A stretch of DNA of 49,799 nucleotides, taken from assembly GCA_938084925.1 (NCBI GenBank), contig CALKFY010000075.1, forward strand, positions 1 through 49,799, given 5' to 3'. Positions 17,276 through 24,375 of the stretch are shown here, one piece after another. Every line of letters begins with the position of its first letter. Positions within the stretch are counted from its first letter, which is position 1. The position numbers and the translations under genes are program-made. The notes under the pieces are model-generated. The model made no database searches and was not told the DNA's origin. It worked only from the letters and a program-made list of their open reading frames with translations. This DNA is from an uncultured Pseudomonadales bacterium. Its GTDB lineage: Bacteria; Pseudomonadota; Gammaproteobacteria; Pseudomonadales; Balneatricaceae.

Positions 17276-18038
17276 CGTCTTGTGCCATTAAAAGTGTTTG
17301 AACTGCATCCTGCCAAGGCTGAAACGCATCCTGTTGTCGCAATATATCCAAACCAAGTTTGGTATAGGTGCCATCGGTAGCGATGCCTTGCGTGACCTGT
17401 TCCAAGTTCATATCGGGCTCGTTATCAATATGTGCCATGGTACCAACAATTGATTGCACCACCAGCTTGCGCGCAGCAGATGCTGGCATACCTGCACCTA
17501 GCATTGGCTGCTCTAATGCTTCCACCAACTTGTACATCCAGCCGTTAGCACACATTGCAGCCAAGGACAGATCGAAGTCTTTTTCTGTATCTAGAGTTAC
17601 AACGTTGCCTAAACATGCTAACAACTGCTGTGCCGTTGGGCTGTCTGGATACAAAGATACAGCACCTTCATTGTAGGCAGCGCTAGAAACAATCAAGCTA
17701 CGGCAGATTTCTGCTTCTCCCTGCACGGCCCCACGCAACTGAGACACTGTGACTCCTGCTACCACAGAAATTAAACACTGCTCAGGGCGCAATGTTAGCT
17801 CTGACAATACGGCCAAGGCATACTGAGGACGCACTGCCAAAATCACCACATCCGCTGCATCCACCACGGCTTGATTAGAAGCAGCCACGGTACACTCGTA
17901 CTGGCTACTAAGCTGTTGTGCCTTTTCTGCGTTGCGCGGCGACAAGATAATATCTCGCTCATCCCCTGCCCGCCGTAAGCCTGCAATGGTATAACTGGCA
18001 AGATGTCCGGCACCGATAAATCCAAGTTTACTAGTCAT
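17268..18038 (-). CDS. Pyrroline-5-carboxylate reductase-like NAD(P)-binding protein
   Basis: A 256-residue protein with an N-terminal Rossmann motif (GFIGAGHLASYTI, residues 6-18) and the ProC-type helical C-terminal dimerisation domain (GMPASAARKLVVQSIVG). ProC normally ends with a strongly conserved SPGGTT loop before the last helix; the equivalent here is TDGTYT, and GNMG of the first motif is GHLA. It is therefore a divergent paralogue that may not make proline. It leads a minus-strand unit with DUF1653 and the PilZ-like gene and is divergent from the GAPDH gene. Confidence 0.7.
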   Translation of the reverse strand: MTSKLGFIGAGHLASYTIAGLRRAGDERDIILSPRNAEKAQQLSSQYECTVAASNQAVVDAADVVILAVRPQYALAVLSELTLRPEQCLISVVAGVTVSQLRGAVQGEAEICRSLIVSSAAYNEGAVSLYPDSPTAQQLLACLGNVVTLDTEKDFDLSLAAMCANGWMYKLVEALEQPMLGAGMPASAARKLVVQSIVGTMAHIDNEPDMNLEQVTQGIATDGTYTKLGLDILRQQDAFQPWQDAVQTLLMAQDDD

Positions 18039-18122
18039 AAAGCTAATCCGAATTTAGACATTAAAATGTCACTATTTTAGCGGTACAATACTCGTCCCGA
18101 TAATTAATGCAACACAATTATT

Positions 18123-19130
18123 ATGACTGTAAAAGTAGGTATCAATGGCATGGGCCGTATGGGGCGTTTGGTATTACGTGCCGCGTGGGGCTGGCCAGAA
18201 TTTGAATTTATCCAACTCAACGACCCAGCCGGTGACGCCACAGCCACTGCTCATCTAATGAAATTCGATTCCGTGCATGGTACCTGGGGCCCTGAATGCA
18301 GCGCCACAGATGACCAAGTCATCATTGATGGTCAAATGCTGGCCTACAGCCAAAATACGCGTATCGAAGATACTGACTGGTCAGCCTGCGATCTTGTCAT
18401 TGAAGCCTCTGGTAAGTTCAAGAAAAAAGAGCTGCTTGAAGAATACCTACAACAAGGCGTTAAGCGTGTGCTTGTAACGGCACCGGTTAAACAAGAAGGT
18501 GTGCTAGATTTAGTTATGGGCGTCAATCATGAATTATATGATGCTGATAAACACCAGCTTGTCACCGCGGCTTCTTGCACCACTAACTGTTTAGCACCTG
18601 TGGTCAAGGTTCTGCACGAGAAGCTTGGTATCAAGCATGGTTCCATGACGACTATTCATGATATCACCAACACCCAAACGATTCTGGATGCTCACCACAA
18701 GGACTTACGCCGGGCTCGTTCCTGCGGCCAAAACTTAATCCCTACCACCACCGGCTCTGCGACAGCCATCACACACATTTTCCCCGAACTAAAGGGCAAG
18801 CTAAATGGCCATGCGGTGCGTATTCCGCTAGCCAACGCATCCTTAACTGATTGTGTGTTTGAAATGCACAATCCCACCAGTGTGGAAGCAATCAATCAGT
18901 TACTATCGGAGGCGGCGGCTGGCGAATTAGCGGGGGTGCTTGGTTATGAAGAGCGTCCGCTAGTATCCAACGATTACCGTACCGACCCGCGTTCTTGTAT
19001 TGTCGATGCCTTATCGACCATGGTCATTAACGATACCCAAGTTAAGTTGTACTTGTGGTATGACAATGAGTGGGGCTATGTAAACCGTACGGCAGAGTTA
19101 GCACGCCTGATGATGGCAGGTGATCACTAA
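18123..19130 (+). CDS. ArsJ-associated glyceraldehyde-3-phosphate dehydrogenase
   Basis: A 335-residue GAPDH with NAD-binding [12 protein letters not shown] (residues 7-18), catalytic C152 ([11 protein letters not shown]) and H179 (TIHDITNTQ). The early segment [19 protein letters not shown] is the form seen in GAPDHs encoded beside arsJ rather than glycolytic Gap (which has VVAINDL). Known chemistry: arsenate replaces phosphate, giving 1-arseno-3-phosphoglycerate that ArsJ exports. The arsJ gene follows after 3 bp. A -10-like TACAAT lies at 18084-18089; no ArsR gene or ars cluster is adjacent. Confidence 0.9.
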   Translation: MTVKVGINGMGRMGRLVLRAAWGWPEFEFIQLNDPAGDATATAHLMKFDSVHGTWGPECSATDDQVIIDGQMLAYSQNTRIEDTDWSACDLVIEASGKFKKKELLEEYLQQGVKRVLVTAPVKQEGVLDLVMGVNHELYDADKHQLVTAASCTTNCLAPVVKVLHEKLGIKHGSMTTIHDITNTQTILDAHHKDLRRARSCGQNLIPTTTGSATAITHIFPELKGKLNGHAVRIPLANASLTDCVFEMHNPTSVEAINQLLSEAAAGELAGVLGYEERPLVSNDYRTDPRSCIVDALSTMVINDTQVKLYLWYDNEWGYVNRTAELARLMMAGDH

Positions 19131-19133
19131 TAC

Positions 19134-20351
19134 ATGTTTAGCCAGCTTTCTGCAGAAGTTCGCCAGTACCTTGTGGTGACGGGCAACTACTGGGCCTTTA
19201 CCCTCACTGACGGTGCCTTGCGCATGCTAGTCATCCTTCATTTCTATGGGCTTGGCTACAATACGCTACAGATTGCTTCGCTGTTTTTGCTGTACGAGTT
19301 CTTTGGTGTAGTCACCAATCTCGTGGGTGGTTATCTAGGTGCACGCCTAGGGCTAAATCGCACCATGAACCTCGGCTTGTTCTTACAACTACTGGCACTT
19401 GCCATGTTACTGGTTCCCGATGCCCAACTAACAATTGTGTGGGTAATGCTTGCCCAAGCTATGTCGGGCATTGCCAAGGACCTCAACAAGATGAGCGCCA
19501 AAAGTGCCATCAAATCTCTGGTCCCTGCCGATGCACAAGGTATGCTATTTCGCTGGGTGGCGATTCTAACTGGCTCCAAAAACACCTTGAAGGGCATAGG
19601 CTTTTTCCTTGGCGGCGCCATGCTCATGGTGACCGACTTACAAGGTGCAGCAGCAATCATGTTAATAGCTTTGGGACTGGTTTGGTTGCTCAGTTTATTG
19701 CTACTTAAACAAGACCTAGGCAAGAGTAAAAACAAACCTAAATTTCGTCAATTGCTGTCTAAGAATCGTGCTATTAACCAACTTAGCGCTGCCCGCATGA
19801 TGCTATTTGGTGCTCGCGATATTTGGTTTGTTATAGCCTTGCCGGTTTACCTGAGCCAACAGGCTAACTGGGATCATTGGCAGGTTGGCAGTGCCTTAGC
19901 CTTGTGGGTGATTGCTTATGGATTTATGCAATCTTTAACGCCATGGCTAACGGGCCGTCGTCAAGGCCGTGCGCCCCAAGGTAAAGATGCCCTATTCTGG
20001 GTGGTGGCCCTAACGGCAATTCCAGCCCTTATCGCCTTGGCAATGCAGGCAGCAAATGACCCGGTACTGCTTTTACTGGTAGGTTTAGGTGTATTTGGTT
20101 TGGTATTTGCTGTCAATTCTTCTATTCACAGCTATTTAATCGTCGACTACGCAGATGCGGATGGCACATCACTAGATGTAGGCTTCTATTACATGGCCAA
20201 TGCCGCAGGACGTTTATTAGGCACCGTGTTATCTGGCTGGGTATTCTTAGAAGGTGGTCTGCTTTGGTGTCTATACCTATCCACAGCCATGTTACTAATA
20301 GCCAGCTTGCTCTCAATCGGCTTGCCAGCAACTAAGCCTCAAGGGTCTTAA
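19134..20351 (+). CDS. arsJ: ArsJ organoarsenical efflux permease (MFS)
   Basis: A 405-residue major facilitator protein with about twelve hydrophobic segments. The N-terminus (NYWAFTLTDGALRMLVILHF) and the loop QAMSGIAKDLNKMSAKSAIK are characteristic of ArsJ. It starts 3 bp after the GAPDH stop, as in described gapdh-arsJ pairs, and would expel 1-arseno-3-phosphoglycerate, which then breaks down to arsenate outside. Its last 185 bases lie in a direct repeat whose second copy is at 20482-20715. Before that duplication arsJ would have overlapped the facing marR gene tail to tail by about 20 bp. Confidence 0.9.
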   Translation: MFSQLSAEVRQYLVVTGNYWAFTLTDGALRMLVILHFYGLGYNTLQIASLFLLYEFFGVVTNLVGGYLGARLGLNRTMNLGLFLQLLALAMLLVPDAQLTIVWVMLAQAMSGIAKDLNKMSAKSAIKSLVPADAQGMLFRWVAILTGSKNTLKGIGFFLGGAMLMVTDLQGAAAIMLIALGLVWLLSLLLLKQDLGKSKNKPKFRQLLSKNRAINQLSAARMMLFGARDIWFVIALPVYLSQQANWDHWQVGSALALWVIAYGFMQSLTPWLTGRRQGRAPQGKDALFWVVALTAIPALIALAMQAANDPVLLLLVGLGVFGLVFAVNSSIHSYLIVDYADADGTSLDVGFYYMANAAGRLLGTVLSGWVFLEGGLLWCLYLSTAMLLIASLLSIGLPATKPQGS

Positions 20352-20400
20352 CCAATTGGCGCAGCATATCTTTAAGCAACTCTTGCTGATCGCCACTGTA
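20167..20400 (+). repeat. 234 bp direct repeat, copy 1 (arsJ 3' end plus marR 3' end)
   Basis: This segment recurs at 20482-20715 (period 315 bp) with only about six mismatches. It holds the end of arsJ, intact here, and, reading the other way, a non-functional copy of the last codons of the marR gene. Confidence 0.95.
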
Positions 20401-20481
20401 ATTTGGGGTCTAATTTGGGGTCAGAGTAACAATAGCGTACCTTTGCTATTGTTACTCTGACCCCAAATTATTCAAATTATT
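20401..20481. repeat. 81 bp insert with perfect 25 bp inverted repeat (REP/RAYT-like palindrome)
   Basis: Arms at 20412-20436 and 20445-20469 are perfect reverse complements of 25 bases around an 8-base loop; arm ends read AATTTGGGG and CCCCAAATT and contain GGGTCAGAGTAA. A partial extra arm (ATTTGGGGTCT, 20401-20411) precedes them. From memory this TTTGGGGTCAGAGTA form is common near REP-associated tyrosine transposases in gammaproteobacteria. No transposase is encoded here. A role as a terminator for the convergent genes is also possible, but there is no T-run. Confidence 0.85.
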
Positions 20482-20715
20482 CATCACTAGATGTAGGCTT
20501 CTATTACATGGCCAATGCCGCAGGACGTTTATTAGGCACCGTGTTATCTGGCTGGGTATTCTTAGAAGATGGTCTGCTTTGGTGTCTATACCTATCCACA
20601 GCCATGTTACTAATGGCCAGCTTGCTCTCAATCAGCTTGCCAGCAACTAAGCCTCAAGGGTCTTAACCAATTGGCGTAACATTTCTTTAAGCAACTCTTG
20701 CTGATCGCCACTGTA
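20482..20715 (+). repeat. 234 bp direct repeat, copy 2 (arsJ tail remnant plus true marR 3' end)
   Basis: Second copy of 20167-20400. Here the plus strand carries a headless arsJ tail of about 56 codons, while the minus strand carries the working end of marR (stop at 20647-20649). Differences from copy 1 include GGTGG to GATGG and CGCAGCATATC to CGTAACATTTC. Confidence 0.95.
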
Positions 20716-21096
20716 GCTAGCTAGCACCTGTTCTTCATGCCACTTGGCTTTATCCAATAATTCATCAACCAAGGTGCGGCCTTGGGGGGTAATAAATATT
20801 AAAATCGCCCGCTTATCCTTGGCACCTTTTTGTCGACTTAATAAACCCTCAGCTTCCATTCTAGATACCAGCTTGGACAAGGTTGGCTGATTAAAAAGCA
20901 CCCGTTGATTGAGCTGATTTAGCGTTAAGCCATCGCCATCGGACAAGCTTGCTAGGATACGCCAATAGTTCACATTGACCCCAGCCTCTTTTACCGTGGC
21001 ATGAAATTGTTCACTCACTAGCTTGCTAGAACGGGCTAGCAAGTAGGCTAGATAGTCATCAACAAAGGGCTTGGATGTTTGTTTAGCTGCAGGCAT
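20647..21096 (-). CDS. MarR-family regulator (NicR/PicR-like position)
   Basis: A 149-residue MarR protein: winged helix-turn-helix with LTLNQLNQRVLFNQPTLSKL as helices and recognition helix, SRMEAEGLLSR wing, and helical dimerisation ends. I chose the methionine of MPAAKQTSKPF; the longer reading upstream runs through AT-rich promoter sequence. It is divergent from the NicX-like operon with a 99 bp intergenic region containing a strong inverted repeat. MarR repressors (NicR, PicR) control the known nicotinate and picolinate clusters, so local control of the operon is likely. Its 3' end lies in the 234 bp repeat. Confidence 0.87.
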   Translation of the reverse strand: MPAAKQTSKPFVDDYLAYLLARSSKLVSEQFHATVKEAGVNVNYWRILASLSDGDGLTLNQLNQRVLFNQPTLSKLVSRMEAEGLLSRQKGAKDKRAILIFITPQGRTLVDELLDKAKWHEEQVLASYSGDQQELLKEMLRQLVKTLEA

Positions 21097-21120
21097 CGAA
21101 ATCAATTTTTCTCTAATTAT

Positions 21121-21165
21121 TTGACAACTAGGGTAACATAAATATATATTCCATTTCATATATTT
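21121..21165 (+). promoter_or_regulatory. Promoter of the nicX-like operon with overlapping MarR-type operator
   Basis: A -35 TTGACA (21121-21126) is followed, 18 bp on, by a -10-like TATATT (21145-21150). An inverted repeat AAATATAT (21140-21147) and ATATATTT (21158-21165) with a 10 bp centre covers the -10 and start region. Binding there by the divergent MarR protein would block the polymerase; ligand release would induce the pathway. Confidence 0.6.
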
Positions 21166-21195
21166 TAAGAATAAAACAAATCGCAGGAATTATTT

Positions 21196-22242
21196 ATGCT
21201 CAACGACCGCATTGAGAAACCTTGGCTGGACGCCTTCCAATACACCTTTAGCCTGTGTGGTCTGGAACCTGGTGATACGGTTGCCATCCTATCGGAAAGC
21301 CAATCCCGCGAGATCAATTTACAACTAGCCGAACTAGCCTTATTAAACCTTGGCACACGGCCATTTCATGTGCGCATTCCCACACCAGCTGAAACAGCGC
21401 CAGTACCCGTGCGTTCTACTGGCGCTAGCAAGGTATTAACTGGCATGCAACCAGCGATTAATGCCCTCGGTAGCGCCACCATGGTTATCGACTGCACCGT
21501 GGAAGGTTTGTTGCATGCACCTGAACTACCTGAGCTGCTTAAGGCTGGCACACGCATTTTAATGATCAGCAACGAGCATCCTGAGGCTCTTGCCCGCTTG
21601 CAGCCTAGTCTAGAACTAACACCTAAGGTGAAAGCCGCTGCCAAGATGTGTAAGCAAGCCAGTCAAATGCGAGTTACCTCTGCCGCTGGAACAGACTTAA
21701 CCATCGATATGACCGATGCACCAACTGCCGGGGTTTGGGGTTATACGGACCGTCCGGGCACCCTCGCTCACTGGCCTGCAGGTGTTGTGGTTAGCTTCCC
21801 TAAGCAAGGTTCTACCAACGGTACTCTAGTTTTAGCACCGGGTGATGTGAACTTAACCTTTAAGCGCTACCTACAAGATACTGTAACCCTCACCATAGAA
21901 GATGACTATGTTACCCATATTGACGGCACCGGCACCGATGCCGAATTGATGCGCCGCTACTGGGCAGCGTGGGGCGACAAGGAAGCTTACGCGGTATCCC
22001 ATGTGGGTTTCGGCATGAATCCCAACGCGCGCTACGAAGCCCTCACCATGTACGACCAGCGTGACACAAATGGCACTGAATTACGTGCCTTTGCCGGTAA
22101 TTTCTTGTTCTCTACGGGCGCCAACGAATTTGCCGGCCGTTATACCGAAGGACACTTTGATATTCCTGTGTGCAACTGTGACATCTGGTTGGACGACCAA
22201 CTGGTGGTGAAAGCTGGCCAGCTACAGGGCGACCTTGCCTAA
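21196..22242 (+). CDS. nicX: NicX-like 2,5-dihydroxypyridine 5,6-dioxygenase family protein
   Basis: A 348-residue member of the M29 aminopeptidase-derived dioxygenase family. It is similar over its whole length to what I recall of Pseudomonas putida NicX, including YTDRPGTLAHWPAG (about 183-196), LRAFAGNFLFSTGAN and CDIWLDDQ. The iron ligands proposed for NicX map to H269 (AVSHVGFGMNP), H320 and D322 (EGHFDIP). Known role: ring opening of 2,5-dihydroxypyridine to N-formylmaleamate. It opens an operon with a NicD-like hydrolase (1-base overlap). Because the rest of the operon differs from known nic clusters, its true substrate may be a related hydroxypyridine. An M29 peptidase function is less likely. 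Confidence 0.8.
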   Translation: MLNDRIEKPWLDAFQYTFSLCGLEPGDTVAILSESQSREINLQLAELALLNLGTRPFHVRIPTPAETAPVPVRSTGASKVLTGMQPAINALGSATMVIDCTVEGLLHAPELPELLKAGTRILMISNEHPEALARLQPSLELTPKVKAAAKMCKQASQMRVTSAAGTDLTIDMTDAPTAGVWGYTDRPGTLAHWPAGVVVSFPKQGSTNGTLVLAPGDVNLTFKRYLQDTVTLTIEDDYVTHIDGTGTDAELMRRYWAAWGDKEAYAVSHVGFGMNPNARYEALTMYDQRDTNGTELRAFAGNFLFSTGANEFAGRYTEGHFDIPVCNCDIWLDDQLVVKAGQLQGDLA

Positions 22243-23009
22243 TGCTATTTATTGCTGAAACAGGTAGCCGTGAGCAACCGCCTTTGCTTATGCTGCACGG
22301 TGTGGGTGGAAACCATCAAGCCTTTGCACCACAGCTAAGCGCCTTAGCCGACAATGCTTGGTGCCTGGCTTGGGATATGCCGGGCTACGGACAATCCACC
22401 GCTCACCACGACATGACATGGGACAGCCTATGCGAGTCGATTGTGCAGTTATTGGACGAACGCGATATTCAGCAGGTAAACCTACTCGGCCATTCACTAG
22501 GCGGCATGCTGGCGCTGGAATTCGCACAGCGCTACCCTCAGCGTTTACAGAGTCTAATCCTGTATGCCACAAGCCCTGCTTTTGGCAGCCAGGATGGTGC
22601 TTTCCAGGAAAAGTTTTTGCGTGCACGCCTAGCGCCTTTAGAGCAAGGCGCGACCATGACGGACATTGCCAATAACATAGTGCCTGGCATGCTGCACCCA
22701 GAGCAGCAACATCTTGCACCCCAGTTGGTAGCCATGATGGGACAGGTGACAGCACCGGCTTACGCCCAAGCACTGGCATGTATTACGCAGTTTGACCAGC
22801 GCGGCAACCTAGCCAATCTAAACCTGCCTTGTACCCTAATTGCTGGTGACCAGGACCCTAACGCTCCTGCCGCCATGATGGCCAAAATGGCCAGCAAAAT
22901 CCCCCAAGCAGACTATATCAAGATCGCCACCAGTGGCCATTTTGCCAATCTAGAGCAGGCTGCTGCCTTTAATCAAACAATCAAACAACACTTGAGCCAG
23001 CTGATCTAG
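22242..23009 (+). CDS. nicD: Alpha/beta hydrolase (NicD-like N-formylmaleamate deformylase)
   Basis: A 255-residue alpha/beta hydrolase: oxyanion segment LHGVGGNH, nucleophile elbow GHSLGG (about residues 87-92), acid in AGDQDPNAP and histidine in TSGHFANLEQ. NicD, the enzyme that acts right after NicX in nicotinate breakdown, is the same fold and size, and the start codon overlaps the nicX-like stop (TAATG). The pairing supports a deformylase acting on the ring-opened product. Alone, the sequence would also fit an ester or C-C hydrolase. Confidence 0.75.
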   Translation: MLFIAETGSREQPPLLMLHGVGGNHQAFAPQLSALADNAWCLAWDMPGYGQSTAHHDMTWDSLCESIVQLLDERDIQQVNLLGHSLGGMLALEFAQRYPQRLQSLILYATSPAFGSQDGAFQEKFLRARLAPLEQGATMTDIANNIVPGMLHPEQQHLAPQLVAMMGQVTAPAYAQALACITQFDQRGNLANLNLPCTLIAGDQDPNAPAAMMAKMASKIPQADYIKIATSGHFANLEQAAAFNQTIKQHLSQLI

Positions 23010-23031
23010 CTGGGCCCAAAAGGATAATACG

Positions 23032-24285
23032 ATGAGCAATCTTGACTCCCCCATGTTCGAAACCAAAGCTTGGAGACTTACCGAGCAGCAAGAAGAACTA
23101 ACTACGCGCGCCCGCACCTTAGGCCAGGCCAAGTTTGCTGATCGTGCCGAAAAATGGGATACACAAGCGACTTTCCCAACAGACAACTACAAGGACATGT
23201 ACGACGCTGGCTTAATGGGAATTTGTATTCCTAAACAGCATGGTGGCGAAGGTGCCGACCTATTAACCTACGCCCTTACATCGGCGGAAATTGGCCGTTA
23301 TTGTGGTGCTACAGCCTTGACGTTTAACATGCATGTATCTTCTTGTGCATGGAGTGGCCGCCTAGCTGACGACCTAGATATGGATGAAGCAACCCGTGCC
23401 CTACATGATGCTCGTCGCGGCGTACACTACAAGCGTATTCTTGAAACGGGTGCTATCTACGCACAACCTTTCTCTGAGGGCGGTGCTGCAGCTGCAGGTA
23501 AACAAGCTTTTGAAACCATCGCTAAACGGGTTGAAGGCGGTTGGATTATCAATGGTAAAAAAATCTTTGCCTCGCTAGCGGGTCATGCCAACTACTATGG
23601 CGCGCTGTGTACCGAAATCACCGATGAAAACCAAACGCCAAGTAGAGCCAACACCATGTATTTGGCAGTGCCTGCCGCTGCCGAGGGCGTTAGTGTAGAA
23701 GGTCCTTGGGACCCTGTAGGTATGCGAGGCACGGTATCTCGTACACTTATTTTCAAGGACGTATTTGTCGATGACAATGCGCCTCTAATGCCATCCGGCG
23801 TCTATTTTCAAGCGGCTAAACGCTGGCCTCATATGTTTATGACCCTAACGCCAACCTATATGGGCCTAGCCCAAGCGGCTTATGACTTTACCGTAAAATA
23901 CTTGCGCGGAGAAATTGAAGGTACAGGTCCGGTGAAGCGCCGCCAGTTTGCCACCAAGCAGTTGGCTGTAGCACAAATGCGCATCATGCTAGATCAAACC
24001 AAGGCTATCTGGTTCCAAGCCATGAGCGAAGCCTGTGCCAACCCCAGCAAAGACCAGCTACTACGTGCCTGGTCTGCCCAATACACCACCATGGAAAACG
24101 CCAACGAGATTGCGCAATTGGCGATACGTACCTGTGGCGGCCAATCCATGCTCAAAACCTTCCCCCTAGAGCGCATGTATCGAGACACCCGCTGCGGCTC
24201 TTTGATGCTGCCGTGGACAGCGGAACTATGCCAAAATATGTTGGGCAAGGGCGCCCTATATGAGCGCGGTGAAAGCGACGAATAG
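23032..24285 (+). CDS. Acyl-CoA dehydrogenase-family flavoprotein lacking the usual catalytic glutamate
   Basis: A 417-residue protein with the full acyl-CoA dehydrogenase fold (helical N-terminal domain, FAD-binding middle with GGWIINGKKIFASLAGHANY, C-terminal helical bundle). In ordinary members the catalytic base lies in a YEGTxE motif near the C-terminus. Here the equivalent is LPWTAE (393-398), so the glutamate is replaced by proline; the alternative isovaleryl-CoA-type position also has no glutamate by eye. It may be a flavin monooxygenase of the DszC/HpaB-like type or a dehydrogenase with a different base. Being the third gene of the NicX-like operon, it would act on the same pathway. 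Confidence 0.8.
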   Translation: MSNLDSPMFETKAWRLTEQQEELTTRARTLGQAKFADRAEKWDTQATFPTDNYKDMYDAGLMGICIPKQHGGEGADLLTYALTSAEIGRYCGATALTFNMHVSSCAWSGRLADDLDMDEATRALHDARRGVHYKRILETGAIYAQPFSEGGAAAAGKQAFETIAKRVEGGWIINGKKIFASLAGHANYYGALCTEITDENQTPSRANTMYLAVPAAAEGVSVEGPWDPVGMRGTVSRTLIFKDVFVDDNAPLMPSGVYFQAAKRWPHMFMTLTPTYMGLAQAAYDFTVKYLRGEIEGTGPVKRRQFATKQLAVAQMRIMLDQTKAIWFQAMSEACANPSKDQLLRAWSAQYTTMENANEIAQLAIRTCGGQSMLKTFPLERMYRDTRCGSLMLPWTAELCQNMLGKGALYERGESDE

Positions 24286-24295
24286 GCTACAGATT

Positions 24296-24338
24296 GGACT
24301 GTAGATTTTATCCCGGACTGAAGTCCGACCTACAGTCC
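24296..24338. repeat. REP-like palindrome between the flavoprotein and ligase genes
   Basis: GGACTGTAG (24296-24304) is inverted as CTACAGTCC (24330-24338), and inside it CGGACT-GA-AGTCCG (24314-24327) forms a second stem. The GTCGGACTTCAGTCCGAC-type sequence is a common intergenic palindrome in gammaproteobacteria. It could attenuate transcription or stabilise the upstream mRNA. Confidence 0.7.
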
Positions 24339-24375
24339 GACATAAAACCTCTTGTCAGGCTAATACCCGACCTTT

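Noticed and set aside
20401-20481. CRISPR or integron attachment site
   Set aside because: One palindrome and two long direct repeats; no array of short repeats and spacers and no integrase.
20482-20646. A second short arsJ-like gene
   Set aside because: It is only the duplicated 3' end of arsJ with no start codon or ribosome site.
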